Program-made: the position numbers and the translations under genes | Source: Thalassobacillus sp043497085 | GTDB lineage: Bacteria > Bacillota > Bacilli > Bacillales > Halobacillaceae | NCBI GenBank assembly: GCA_043497085.1 | Contig: JBIEKI010000008.1 | Reading direction: 5' to 3' (one strand) | DNA length: 64,000 nucleotides | The notes under the pieces: model-generated | Database searches by the model: none | Told to the model about the DNA's origin: nothing | What the model saw: the letters and a program-made list of their open reading frames with translations, nothing else | Part shown: positions 42,216 to 50,617 of the stretch, in pieces | Layout: the number at the start of each line of letters is the position of its first letter | How positions within the stretch are numbered: the stretch's first letter is position 1

Positions 42216-43322
42216 TTATGCTCTTGCCAGCATCCGGTCTAACGCTTTTTTAGCATCACTTGCTATGTCCTCTTTCACTTCTATGACATTAGGGTGCTCA
42301 CCCTGCTCTATGGCTTCCAGACACCATGCTAAATGCGGAAGATCAATGCGATTCATTGTAAGGCATGGACACATATTCGGGTTCAAAGAGATAATATGTT
42401 TATCCGGGTTCTCCTTAATGAGCCGGTTGACGAGATTCATTTCTGTACCAATTGCCCAGGCACTTCCAACTGGAGCGTTTTTGATTGTTTGAATAATATA
42501 GTTGGTCGAACCGGCTTCGTCAGCAAGATCTACCACTTCCCTCCTGCACTCAGGATGAACGATGATTTGCATATTAGGGAATTGTTCACGAACTTGCTTT
42601 ACGTTGGCAACCGTAAAGTTTTCGTGCACAGAACAATGCCCTTTCCATAAAATCACTTTTACTTCTTCCAGCGGACAATCATGAAACAATCGCTCCAATA
42701 TTGGATCCCAAACCGCCATATGATTAAGTGGTATTCCTAAGTTAAAGGCTGTATTACGTCCTAAATGCTGATCAGGCAAGAATAGTATCCGTTCTTTTTG
42801 TCTAAAAGCCCAGCTTACCATTTTTTCCGCATTAGAAGAGGTGACAGTAGCCCCTTCATGTTTTCCGACAAAAGCTTTGATGGCTGCAGTTGAATTGACA
42901 TAAGTGAGTGGAAGAATCGTATCCCCAAACAAGTCCATCAGCGATTTCCAGGCTTTTTCTGTCTGGTTCAAATCTGCCATGTCTGCCATCGAGCAACCCG
43001 CCCGCATATCAGGAAGGTATACCGTTTGGTCCTGTTTCGTTAAAATATCTGCTGTCTCAGCCATAAAATGAACACCACAAAAAACGATGGCTTCCGCATC
43101 CTGATTTTCCGCAGATAGCTGGGCCAGCTTCAACGAATCCCCGCGAGCATCGGCGAATTGAATGACTTCATCCTTTTGATAATGGTGTCCAGGTAGAAAC
43201 AGCCGCTTTCCCATACGCTCCTTCACTGCACTGACTCGTGCTTCAAGTTCTTCCACAGGCATGTTTTTATACCGCTCAGGCACGGTCGGATTTTTTTGCT
43301 GTAATGTTTCTAAGACATTCAT
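42216..43322 (-). CDS. nadA: Quinolinate synthase
   Basis: This 4Fe-4S enzyme condenses iminoaspartate with dihydroxyacetone phosphate to quinolinate, the second step of de novo NAD synthesis. The three cluster cysteines are in FCGVHFMAE, HPECRREV and NMCPCLTMN. The 368-residue length is the long Gram-positive type. Its start overlaps the nadC stop by four bases. It is the last gene of the nadB-nadC-nadA operon. Confidence 0.97.
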   Translation of the reverse strand: MNVLETLQQKNPTVPERYKNMPVEELEARVSAVKERMGKRLFLPGHHYQKDEVIQFADARGDSLKLAQLSAENQDAEAIVFCGVHFMAETADILTKQDQTVYLPDMRAGCSMADMADLNQTEKAWKSLMDLFGDTILPLTYVNSTAAIKAFVGKHEGATVTSSNAEKMVSWAFRQKERILFLPDQHLGRNTAFNLGIPLNHMAVWDPILERLFHDCPLEEVKVILWKGHCSVHENFTVANVKQVREQFPNMQIIVHPECRREVVDLADEAGSTNYIIQTIKNAPVGSAWAIGTEMNLVNRLIKENPDKHIISLNPNMCPCLTMNRIDLPHLAWCLEAIEQGEHPNVIEVKEDIASDAKKALDRMLARA

Positions 43323-44173
43323 TTTACAAGACTCCTTTCTATGACTGGTACTTTCACACTGATATCAAGGGCAGGTGCCGAATGGGTCAAACATCCGAGG
43401 GAGATATAATCCACGCCACAATCACGGAACAACCCTAAGTGATCGACTGCTATGCCTCCGGATGCTTCTGTTTTTATGGAAGGAGGAACGAGTTGGATCA
43501 GCTCATTGATTTCATCCGGGGTACGGTTATCAAACATGATACAATCAACTCCCGCTTCCACCGCTTCTATCACTTGTTCCCTGGTTTCCGTTTCCACTTC
43601 AATTTTGACCATGTGACCCAGTTCTTCTCTAAGCTTGACTACAGCACTGGTAAGCGAACCTGCAAAAGCGATATGATTGTCTTTCAACATCACGGCATCA
43701 TAAAGGCCGTTGCGATGATTGTATCCTCCTCCAGTCCTAACCGCATACTTTTCCAGCATCCTAAGTCCTGGAGTCGTCTTCCTCGTATCACAAATTCTTG
43801 TATGATTACTGTCCAGATTTCTGACCGCTTTCCTTGTCAATGTAGCAATACCGCTCATCCGCTGCAGAAGGTTTAAAATGACCCGTTCCCCTTTAAGGAG
43901 ACTGGCCATGTTCCCGTAAGCTCTGGCGATTTGATCACCTTCATAAAGCTCACACCCATCCTGCTTGAACAACTCTACCTCAACTTCCGGATCAAGCATT
44001 TCAAACCCTGTACGGATGATGTCGATTCCGCACAATATACCCGTCTGTTTGGAAAGGAATTGGACCTCCCCTTCCGTATTCTTATCGAATAATATTTCAC
44101 TTGTAATGTCCTGCTCTCCGATATCCTCGATGAAAAAACTTTCAAGTGAACGCCGCAGCATCAATAGATTCAT
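43319..44173 (-). CDS. nadC: Nicotinate-nucleotide pyrophosphorylase (carboxylating)
   Basis: NadC converts quinolinate and PRPP to nicotinate mononucleotide. Signature stretches are GIATLTRKAV, RICDTRKTTPGLRMLEKYA, GGGYNHRNGLYDAVMLKDNH and IMFDNRTP. ATG 44171-44173 follows AGGGTGAAATCT and lies inside the end of nadB (32-base overlap). The longer frame to 44239 is rejected because it would overlap nadB without a binding site. Confidence 0.96.
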   Translation of the reverse strand: MNLLMLRRSLESFFIEDIGEQDITSEILFDKNTEGEVQFLSKQTGILCGIDIIRTGFEMLDPEVEVELFKQDGCELYEGDQIARAYGNMASLLKGERVILNLLQRMSGIATLTRKAVRNLDSNHTRICDTRKTTPGLRMLEKYAVRTGGGYNHRNGLYDAVMLKDNHIAFAGSLTSAVVKLREELGHMVKIEVETETREQVIEAVEAGVDCIMFDNRTPDEINELIQLVPPSIKTEASGGIAVDHLGLFRDCGVDYISLGCLTHSAPALDISVKVPVIERSLVK

Positions 44174-45704
44174 AGATTTCACCCTGCTTTCTATTTTTAT
44201 GTAACCGAACATGTTTATGTTGCCAACCGGACCTTTCAAACGGGAAATCCTGCCTAAAATGACCGCCTCTACTCTCTTCCCGTTCCAACGCAGATATTGT
44301 TATCAGCTTTGAAGTGATAAGCATAAATACACGGCTGATTTCACTGATAGTCAGCCCATCCATATCCTCCGGGAGGGAAAACGAATCCAGCCATTCCCGT
44401 TGCTGGGTCAGTTCGTTTTTATTCCTTATGATGCCTACTCGCTTCATCATTGATTGCTGTATTTCTTCCATAGAAGGGAGGATGACTTCACATTTTTCCT
44501 CACTATATCGGGGAGCCTGGAAGCTGATTTTCTCTTTCGACTGATGGTTGATATGCTCAGCCAACCTTTTTCCATATACCAGCCCCTCTAATAACGAATT
44601 GCTGGCGAGCCGGTTCGCACCATGGACACCGGTACAAGCTACCTCTCCTATGGCATAAAGTCCCTTCACCGTTGTACGTCCTACATCATCCGTCCGAATG
44701 CCTCCCATTAAAAAATGACAGCCCGGGGCAACTGGAATTTTCCCCTCTTCTACAGCAATTCCGTGCTTCTCACATAAGCGAGTCACTGTAGGAAACTTCC
44801 TGGTAAAATTGTCGATACTGGTGATATCTAAAGACACCTCTCTCCCTTGCTGAATGTGGTCGTAAATAGTCTGGGCCACAATATGACGAGGAGCTAAATC
44901 TTCCAGGGGGTGTACTCCTTTCATGATAGCCATACCTTCTTCATCAACCAGGAATGCGCCATCTCCCCGTACCGCTTCAGAAACTAATCCTTTTATATCT
45001 CCATTTATGGATAACAAGGTAGGATGAAATTGCACAAATTCCATATCTACAAGTTCGGCCCCAGCAATATATCCAAGGACAAGTCCATCGCCTGTCACAG
45101 TTTCGGCATTGGAAGTAGCAGCATAAACTCTCCCGCATCCACCGGTTGCCAGCACAACATGGGGAGCCAGATATGTCTTTATCTTCCCGCCACGGTGCTT
45201 GCTTTTTACTCCGTAACAACGACCTTGCTCATCAGTGAGCAATTGATAGACAAATTCATGCTCTTTGACTCTTACATTCGGTCCAATTTTTTGTATAAGG
45301 CAATTGACAATCCACTTTCCTGTTTGATCTCCTCCTCCATGAACAATTCGATTGCAGGAATGGGATCCTTCTCTTCCCAATCTCAGTTCCCCTTGTGGGT
45401 TCCGATCAAAGTCACATCCAGCTTCGAGCAAAGCGTCGATGACAGAGGGAGCCTGCTTCGTCAATTGAATTACTGCTTCATGGTTGTTGATCCCTCTCCC
45501 CGCCTCCAGTGTGTCCCTATAATGATCATAAGGGTCATCTTCAGCCCCTACTGCTGCTGCAACCCCACCCTGAGCAAGAAAAGAGTTGCCGGTCTTTACT
45601 TCTGACTTTGTGAGTATAATCACATTAATATCCCTGCGTAAGTTGCCAATCAGTTGTAAAGCAGCGATACCACTTCCGATGATAATTACATCTGCCTGTT
45701 CCAC
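44142..45704 (-). CDS. nadB: L-aspartate oxidase
   Basis: NadB is an FAD enzyme that oxidises aspartate to iminoaspartate, the first committed NAD step. The FAD motif is ADVIIIGSGIAALQLI; family motifs are FLAQGGVAAA, RIVHGGGDQTG and GANRLASNSLLEGLV. The likely start is GTG 45702-45704, nine bases after AGAGGTGG. Another GTG at 45714-45716 overlaps the binding site. The gene is divergent from the NifS-like desulfurase, and the operator-like palindromes lie between. Confidence 0.95.
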   Translation of the reverse strand: MEQADVIIIGSGIAALQLIGNLRRDINVIILTKSEVKTGNSFLAQGGVAAAVGAEDDPYDHYRDTLEAGRGINNHEAVIQLTKQAPSVIDALLEAGCDFDRNPQGELRLGREGSHSCNRIVHGGGDQTGKWIVNCLIQKIGPNVRVKEHEFVYQLLTDEQGRCYGVKSKHRGGKIKTYLAPHVVLATGGCGRVYAATSNAETVTGDGLVLGYIAGAELVDMEFVQFHPTLLSINGDIKGLVSEAVRGDGAFLVDEEGMAIMKGVHPLEDLAPRHIVAQTIYDHIQQGREVSLDITSIDNFTRKFPTVTRLCEKHGIAVEEGKIPVAPGCHFLMGGIRTDDVGRTTVKGLYAIGEVACTGVHGANRLASNSLLEGLVYGKRLAEHINHQSKEKISFQAPRYSEEKCEVILPSMEEIQQSMMKRVGIIRNKNELTQQREWLDSFSLPEDMDGLTISEISRVFMLITSKLITISALEREESRGGHFRQDFPFERSGWQHKHVRLHKNRKQGEIYESIDAAAFT

Positions 45705-45730
45705 CGTGTTATCCACCTCTAATTTTACAT

Positions 45731-45776
45731 GTGTCTTGACACTTATATTTACACAGAATTACACTTATGACAAGTG
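45731..45776. promoter_or_regulatory. Candidate NiaR/YrxA (NadR) operators in the nadB/nifS divergent promoter
   Basis: Two inverted repeats lie in the ~105-base divergent region: GTGTCTTGACAC (45731-45742, containing a TTGACA) and CACTTATGACAAGTG (45762-45776). In B. subtilis the niacin-responsive repressor binds such sites between nadB and nifS. Confidence 0.6.
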
Positions 45777-45811
45777 CTTTTTTCTGGAATGCCGAAAAAG
45801 GAGTGGAGAGC

Positions 45812-46954
45812 ATGAAATATTTTGATTACGCGGCCACCTGTCCAATCGATGACATGTCTTTAGAAGTATATAATCAAGCAGCCAAAAACTATTTCGGAAA
45901 CACAAGCAGCCTGCATGATCAAGGAACTCAGGCAAGCTCACTGGTCGAACACTGCCGCAAGACGCTGGCTGATCAGTTAGGCGTTCAAAAAGAGGGGATT
46001 TATTTTACCAGCGGAGGGACGGAGAGCAACCACATCGGTTTATCCATATTAGCTAAATCCGGGAAAGGTAAGCATATCATTACTTCTCAGGCAGAGCATT
46101 CCTCGGTTCACAACGCCTTAGAAAAACTAGAAAAAGAAGGCTATGAAATTACAAAAATACCATTTACGAAAGAAGGAATCGTCAATCTAGAGGTATTGGA
46201 AGCTGCTATACGAAAGGACACCGTACTGGTTTCCATCCAAACGATGAATGGGGAAATTGGTACCCTGCAACCCGTGGAAGCAATCCATTCTATATGCCAA
46301 AAGTGGGGAACCCTTTTTCACAGTGACTGTGTCCAGGCGATTGGAAAAGTAGACTTGCGAACATACACGAAGTATATGGACAGTTTTTCAATATCGAGTC
46401 ATAAAATATACGGTCCAAAGGGAGTTGGAGCAGTCTACCTTGCTCCATCCATCTCAATTAGTCCGGACCTTTATAACGGTTCCCATGAAAAAGGAGTTCG
46501 TGCAGGTACAGTGAATGTACCGGGAATAGCAGCCTTTACTACGGCTGCCCAGGAAAACATTAGCGAGATGAAGGACCAGCAAAAACATATGGCTGCCTTA
46601 AAATCTACTTTTGCACAAGCAATGCTCCCAGTTCAACATAAGCTTCATTTCATCGGCAAGACAGCTGATGATGCTCCTATAATTGGTCTGACCCTTGCTG
46701 GCATAGAAGGCCAATGGGCCATGCTTGAAGCTAACCGGAAAGGTTATGCCATATCAACCGGCAGTGCCTGTACAATTCAAGACCATGCGCCGGTCAAAAC
46801 ATTGCTGGCTATGGGATATCCGGAGGAAAAAGCAAGAACATTTGTCCGTATATCTTTTGGCAAACAAACGACCACAGCAGACGTTCAAGGGTTAGCAGAC
46901 TGCCTGATTGCCATGATGACCGTTAGTAATCCAGCCGTAAGAGCCGAAGTCTGA
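45812..46954 (+). CDS. nifS: Cysteine desulfurase, NifS-like, of the NAD pathway
   Basis: The 380-residue PLP enzyme takes sulfur from cysteine for Fe-S assembly. The PLP lysine is in SISSHKIYGPKGVGAVYL, and the catalytic Cys in STGSACTIQDHAP. The divergent position next to nadBCA matches B. subtilis nifS, which is dedicated to maturing the NadA cluster. ATG 45812-45814 follows GGAGTGGAGAG. The niaR/yrxA gene that follows nifS in B. subtilis is absent here. Confidence 0.9.
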   Translation: MKYFDYAATCPIDDMSLEVYNQAAKNYFGNTSSLHDQGTQASSLVEHCRKTLADQLGVQKEGIYFTSGGTESNHIGLSILAKSGKGKHIITSQAEHSSVHNALEKLEKEGYEITKIPFTKEGIVNLEVLEAAIRKDTVLVSIQTMNGEIGTLQPVEAIHSICQKWGTLFHSDCVQAIGKVDLRTYTKYMDSFSISSHKIYGPKGVGAVYLAPSISISPDLYNGSHEKGVRAGTVNVPGIAAFTTAAQENISEMKDQQKHMAALKSTFAQAMLPVQHKLHFIGKTADDAPIIGLTLAGIEGQWAMLEANRKGYAISTGSACTIQDHAPVKTLLAMGYPEEKARTFVRISFGKQTTTADVQGLADCLIAMMTVSNPAVRAEV

Positions 46955-46963
46955 ATTTTAAAA

Positions 46964-47003
46964 CCCCTTCTGCTAGAATAATAGTAGTGTAATCAGAAAG
47001 GGG
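46964..47003 (+). other. Potential Shine-Dalgarno-sequestering hairpin
   Basis: CCCCTTCTG (46964-46972) can pair with CAGAAAGGGG (46994-47003), which contains the binding site of the dehydratase gene. If transcription starts between the arms, the structure would form only on read-through mRNA. Confidence 0.35.
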
Positions 47004-47010
47004 TATCCTG

Positions 47011-47973
47011 ATGATTAATGTACAAAATATCAAAACAGCGCAAGAAAATATTGCTGACACCATTCACACCACACCGATCCTGCAGTCCGCACAGCTCTCC
47101 AAGCTGTGTAATAATCAGTTATTTTTGAAATCAGAACACCTGCAAAAGACAGGTTCATTCAAAATCCGCGGTGCTACGAACAAAGTAAAACAAGCAGTCA
47201 AAGAAGGAGCAAAATCAATCACCGCCGCATCTTCCGGCAACCATGGCCAGGCTGTAGCTTATATCGCTAACCAGCTGGACGTCCCCGCTACTATTGTAGT
47301 GCCTACAGACGCCAACCAATGTAAAACGAATGCCATCCAGGCTTACAATGGCAAAATCGAATCCTGCGGCACAACTTCAGCTGAACGGATTCCAAGAGCA
47401 AAAGAGCTCGCTGAAGCACAGTCAGGTATCTATATACCGCCCTATGATGATCCTTACATCATGGCCGGTCAGGGGACCGTTGGCCTGGAAATACTGGATC
47501 AGGTGAAAGATGTAGACGCAGTTGTCGTACCGGTAGGGGGAGGCGGACTCATTTCCGGTATCCTGACAGCTATAAAAGAAACCAACCCGGCTGTCAAAGT
47601 ATATGGGGTAGAGCCCGATACCGCTAATGACACGTTCCTCTCCCTACAGAATAATAAAATCACTGCTATCCCAGCTACCAGAACGATCGCTGATGGACTG
47701 CGCACGTCACAACCCGGTGATCTGACATTCCCTGTTTTGCAAAAATACCTCGATGAGCTCGTATTAGTCTCGGAAGAGGAGATCCGCTTCGCCTTCAGCT
47801 TTGTCATGGAGCGAATGAAGCAGCTGATTGAACCATCCAGCGCAGTTGCCATTGCGGCGATGATTAATGGTCGTCTGCCTTTGGAAAACAAAAACGTCGT
47901 TACCGTGGTTTCAGGAGGGAATGTGGATATAGGAAAAATCGAAGAACTGATCGTTAATACCAATCTTAAATAA
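47011..47973 (+). CDS. Threonine/serine dehydratase (catabolic TdcB-like)
   Basis: This 320-residue PLP enzyme deaminates threonine or serine to 2-oxobutyrate or pyruvate. The PLP lysine is in KTGSFKIRGATNK; phosphate-binding loops are ASSGNHGQAVAY and VVPVGGGGLISG. No C-terminal ACT-like regulatory domain is present, so it is the short catabolic type rather than biosynthetic IlvA. Serine racemase is an alternative. AAAGGGG precedes the ATG. Confidence 0.88.
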   Translation: MINVQNIKTAQENIADTIHTTPILQSAQLSKLCNNQLFLKSEHLQKTGSFKIRGATNKVKQAVKEGAKSITAASSGNHGQAVAYIANQLDVPATIVVPTDANQCKTNAIQAYNGKIESCGTTSAERIPRAKELAEAQSGIYIPPYDDPYIMAGQGTVGLEILDQVKDVDAVVVPVGGGGLISGILTAIKETNPAVKVYGVEPDTANDTFLSLQNNKITAIPATRTIADGLRTSQPGDLTFPVLQKYLDELVLVSEEEIRFAFSFVMERMKQLIEPSSAVAIAAMINGRLPLENKNVVTVVSGGNVDIGKIEELIVNTNLK

Positions 47974-47974
47974 A

Positions 47975-48014
47975 CAAAAACGAACCCAGTTACTCGATGT
48001 AACTGGGTTCGTTC
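47975..48014. terminator. Bidirectional terminator
   Basis: ACGAACCCAGTTAC and GTAACTGGGTTCGT form a perfect 14-bp stem between the dehydratase and the converging small gene. Confidence 0.88.
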
Positions 48015-48027
48015 GTCGTGTTACAAT

Positions 48028-48285
48028 TTATTTTTCAATAGACTCGTCAAATAGATCGGTCAATTTAGCGACATTCTCATAGGTGAACTCAAAAGCCATC
48101 CTTATCTCACCATATCCTGGCTGATAAACATAACCTTGAACCTCATAGCTGTTGTCATTTTCTCTGACTTTTGTAAGGTGGAAATAACGCTGAATGTACT
48201 GCGCCATTTCTTCCAATTTTCTGTTGCGTACCTTGATCCATTGTTCCCTAAGTTCTTCTGTCGGAAAATCCGATTCCTTTAGCAT
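48028..48285 (-). CDS. Small conserved-looking protein, unknown
   Basis: The 85-residue soluble product begins MLKESDFPTEELREQWIK and contains a Tyr-rich beta-like middle (NSYEVQGYVYQPGYGEIRM). The ATG follows AAAAGGAGTG. I do not recognise the family. It lies 24 bases downstream of glmS on the same strand and could be co-transcribed. Confidence 0.6.
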   Translation of the reverse strand: MLKESDFPTEELREQWIKVRNRKLEEMAQYIQRYFHLTKVRENDNSYEVQGYVYQPGYGEIRMAFEFTYENVAKLTDLFDESIEK

Positions 48286-48309
48286 GTGTACACTCCTTTT
48301 GAGAGTTAT

Positions 48310-50115
48310 TTATTCCACTGTAACACTTTTCGCAAGGTTACGTGGCTTATCTACATCACAATCACGATGAAGCGCTGCGTAATAGGAAATCAACTGCAAT
48401 GGAAGTACAGAAACGATCGGTGTCAGCAGTTCATGTACTTTCGGAAGTACAAAGCTGTCGCCGTCTTTTTCCAGTCCTTTCATGCTGATTACACAGGCAT
48501 TCGCTCCACGGGCAATGACTTCTTGCACATTTCCGCGAATGGAGTCATTGACAGCCGCTTGAGTAGCAAGGGCGATGACTGGTGTCCCTTCTTCAATCAA
48601 GGCGATTGTTCCATGCTTCAATTCCCCGCCGGCAAAACCTTCTGCCTGAATATAGGAAATTTCTTTAAGCTTCAATGCGCCTTCAACACCAACGTAGTAA
48701 TCGATGCTGCGACCAATAAAGAAGCAGTTGCGTGTGGTTTCCAGGAATTCATGCGCTAAATCTTCAAATACTTCTTTTTGATCGGCCATTGCTTCCATTG
48801 CGTTTGCTACGATGGCAAGTTCTTGCATCGGATCGAAGTCAAGATCGATTCCTTTGGCATTTGCTGTATCCACACCCAGGATAGCCAGCACTGCCATTTG
48901 AGCTGTATAAGCTTTTGTTGAAGCTACAGCGATTTCTGGTCCTGCATGCAAGTGCAAGGTGTAATCCGCTTCACGAGAAAGGGTAGAACCTGGCACATTC
49001 GTAATTGTCAATGCCGGGTGTCCCAATTCTTTCGTCTGAACCAGTACGGCACGGCTATCCGCGGTTTCCCCACTTTGAGAAATATAGACGAACAACGGTT
49101 TCTCGGACAACAATGGCATGTTGTAGGAGAACTCGCTTGCTACGTGTACTTCCACAGGGATTTCCGCGAACTTTTCAATGAACTGCTTACCAATCAACCC
49201 TGCATGGTAGCTGGTACCTGCAGCGATGATATAAATACGGTCACAATCCTTCATAGCCTGGCGTACATCTGGGTCCAGTTTGATTTCATTGTCTTCGTTC
49301 TGATATTCTTGGATGATTCGACGGAGCACTAACGGCTGTTCATCAATTTCTTTCAGCATAAAATGAGGGTATGTTCCCTTCTCAATATCTGATTCATTCA
49401 GTTCAGCTGTGAATGGCTCACGTTCTTCGACTATAGATCCATCCAACTTTAGGATTTCTACTGAGTCACGACGTAATAGGACAGTTTCTTTATCCATTAG
49501 TTCAAGATATTGATCTGTTACTTGCAGCATCGCCATCGAGTCACTGGCGACGACATTGAAGCCGTCTCCCAATCCAACTAGAAGGGGGCTCTTATTTTTA
49601 GCGATATAGATAGTATCCTCATCTTCTGCATCAATTAATGCAATCGCATAAGAACCTTTCAATAGTTCAACAGCTTTACGGAATGCAGCCGCTACGTCCT
49701 TCATTTCATTATACAGTACTTCAATCAACTGTACGATGATTTCTGTATCAGTTTGACTCTTCAATTCAACATTGGAAAGGTATTCGTCGCGTACCTCCAG
49801 ATAGTTCTCTATAACCCCATTGTGCACAATATTGAAACGGCCGGATTGACTTTGATGCGGGTGAGCATTTTCCTGACTTGGCGGGCCGTGTGTTGCCCAG
49901 CGTGTATGCCCGATTCCAAGTGTTGCCTTGACGTTACTATCGACAGCTTCACGAAGCTGTGCGATGCGTCCTTTTACTTTTGAAATATACACATCTTTAT
50001 CGCTCAACGTCGCAATACCCGCAGAGTCATAGCCACGGTATTCCAGCTTTTCCAGTCCTTTTAACAAAATTTCTTTCGAATCATCATATCCAATATATCC
50101 TACAATTCCACACAT
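48310..50115 (-). CDS. glmS: Glutamine:fructose-6-phosphate aminotransferase
   Basis: GlmS makes glucosamine-6-phosphate, the first step to UDP-GlcNAc for peptidoglycan and teichoic acids. The 601-residue protein has an N-terminal glutaminase domain (Cys2 nucleophile in MCGIVGYIGY, HTRWATHG) and two SIS domains (AAGTSYHAGL, SQSGETADSRA). The C-terminus DKPRNLAKSVTVE is typical. AAGGAGG precedes the ATG. Expression is controlled by the upstream glmS ribozyme. Confidence 0.98.
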   Translation of the reverse strand: MCGIVGYIGYDDSKEILLKGLEKLEYRGYDSAGIATLSDKDVYISKVKGRIAQLREAVDSNVKATLGIGHTRWATHGPPSQENAHPHQSQSGRFNIVHNGVIENYLEVRDEYLSNVELKSQTDTEIIVQLIEVLYNEMKDVAAAFRKAVELLKGSYAIALIDAEDEDTIYIAKNKSPLLVGLGDGFNVVASDSMAMLQVTDQYLELMDKETVLLRRDSVEILKLDGSIVEEREPFTAELNESDIEKGTYPHFMLKEIDEQPLVLRRIIQEYQNEDNEIKLDPDVRQAMKDCDRIYIIAAGTSYHAGLIGKQFIEKFAEIPVEVHVASEFSYNMPLLSEKPLFVYISQSGETADSRAVLVQTKELGHPALTITNVPGSTLSREADYTLHLHAGPEIAVASTKAYTAQMAVLAILGVDTANAKGIDLDFDPMQELAIVANAMEAMADQKEVFEDLAHEFLETTRNCFFIGRSIDYYVGVEGALKLKEISYIQAEGFAGGELKHGTIALIEEGTPVIALATQAAVNDSIRGNVQEVIARGANACVISMKGLEKDGDSFVLPKVHELLTPIVSVLPLQLISYYAALHRDCDVDKPRNLAKSVTVE

Positions 50116-50144
50116 GTCGGTGTATCCTCCTTATATCTCCTCAG

Positions 50145-50191
50145 AAGGGGCAGAGGCCGGCACCCGTGAGGGGCAGCTGTCTGCCCCTTTC
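50145..50191 (-). other. Alternative hairpins between ribozyme and glmS start
   Basis: On the minus strand AGGGGCAG can pair with either of two downstream copies of CTGCCCCT (50169-50176 or 50145-50153). The two pairings exclude each other and lie just before the glmS binding site. Confidence 0.45.
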
Positions 50192-50199
50192 TCGTGTAT

Positions 50200-50370
50200 T
50201 AATTCTTGCACTTCGTCCAGCTTCGTTGTCCAAAAGAGTCGCCTCTTTGTTTTAAAAACTGAACAAACGGTTGAAGTGCTGCAACCGGGAGGCATCCGCC
50301 GAAATCTCGATGAACCTCCTCCTCGTCAACTATTTTCATTCCGAACAGAAAATAGCCCTGGCGCTTTAAA
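50200..50370 (-). ncRNA. glmS ribozyme-riboswitch
   Basis: The minus strand shows the conserved core: AGCGCCAG at the cleavage site (~50365), GACGAGGAGGAGGTT, ATCGAGATTTCGGCGGATGCC and TCCCGG. This self-cleaving RNA uses glucosamine-6-phosphate as cofactor and destabilises the glmS mRNA when product is abundant. It sits 85 bases or more before the glmS ATG. The 3' boundary is approximate. Confidence 0.95.
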
Positions 50371-50565
50371 CTAGTTACCTGACATGTCCCTCCTTGTTTT
50401 TCTTAAATGCACCCTTACTCCATTAACCTGAACAAGCAATCTTTAAACCTGCCGGCCAAAAAAGCAAAGGCTACTAATCATTTTACTCGAGAATGTTTTT
50501 AAAGGTCAATCATTATTTTATGACCTTCAACCCAAGAGGTATAATATCTTTTCACCTGGCCTATA

Positions 50566-50607
50566 ACAAAATATGCGCAGCCAGCGGTTATGTGCTGGCT
50601 GCGCATA
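50566..50607 (-). terminator. Terminator of glmM
   Basis: ATGCGCAGCCAGC and GCTGGCTGCGCAT form a 13-bp stem followed by TTTT on the minus strand. It separates glmM from glmS, which then relies on its own promoter or on read-through. Confidence 0.88.
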
Positions 50608-50617
50608 GTCAAGAATG

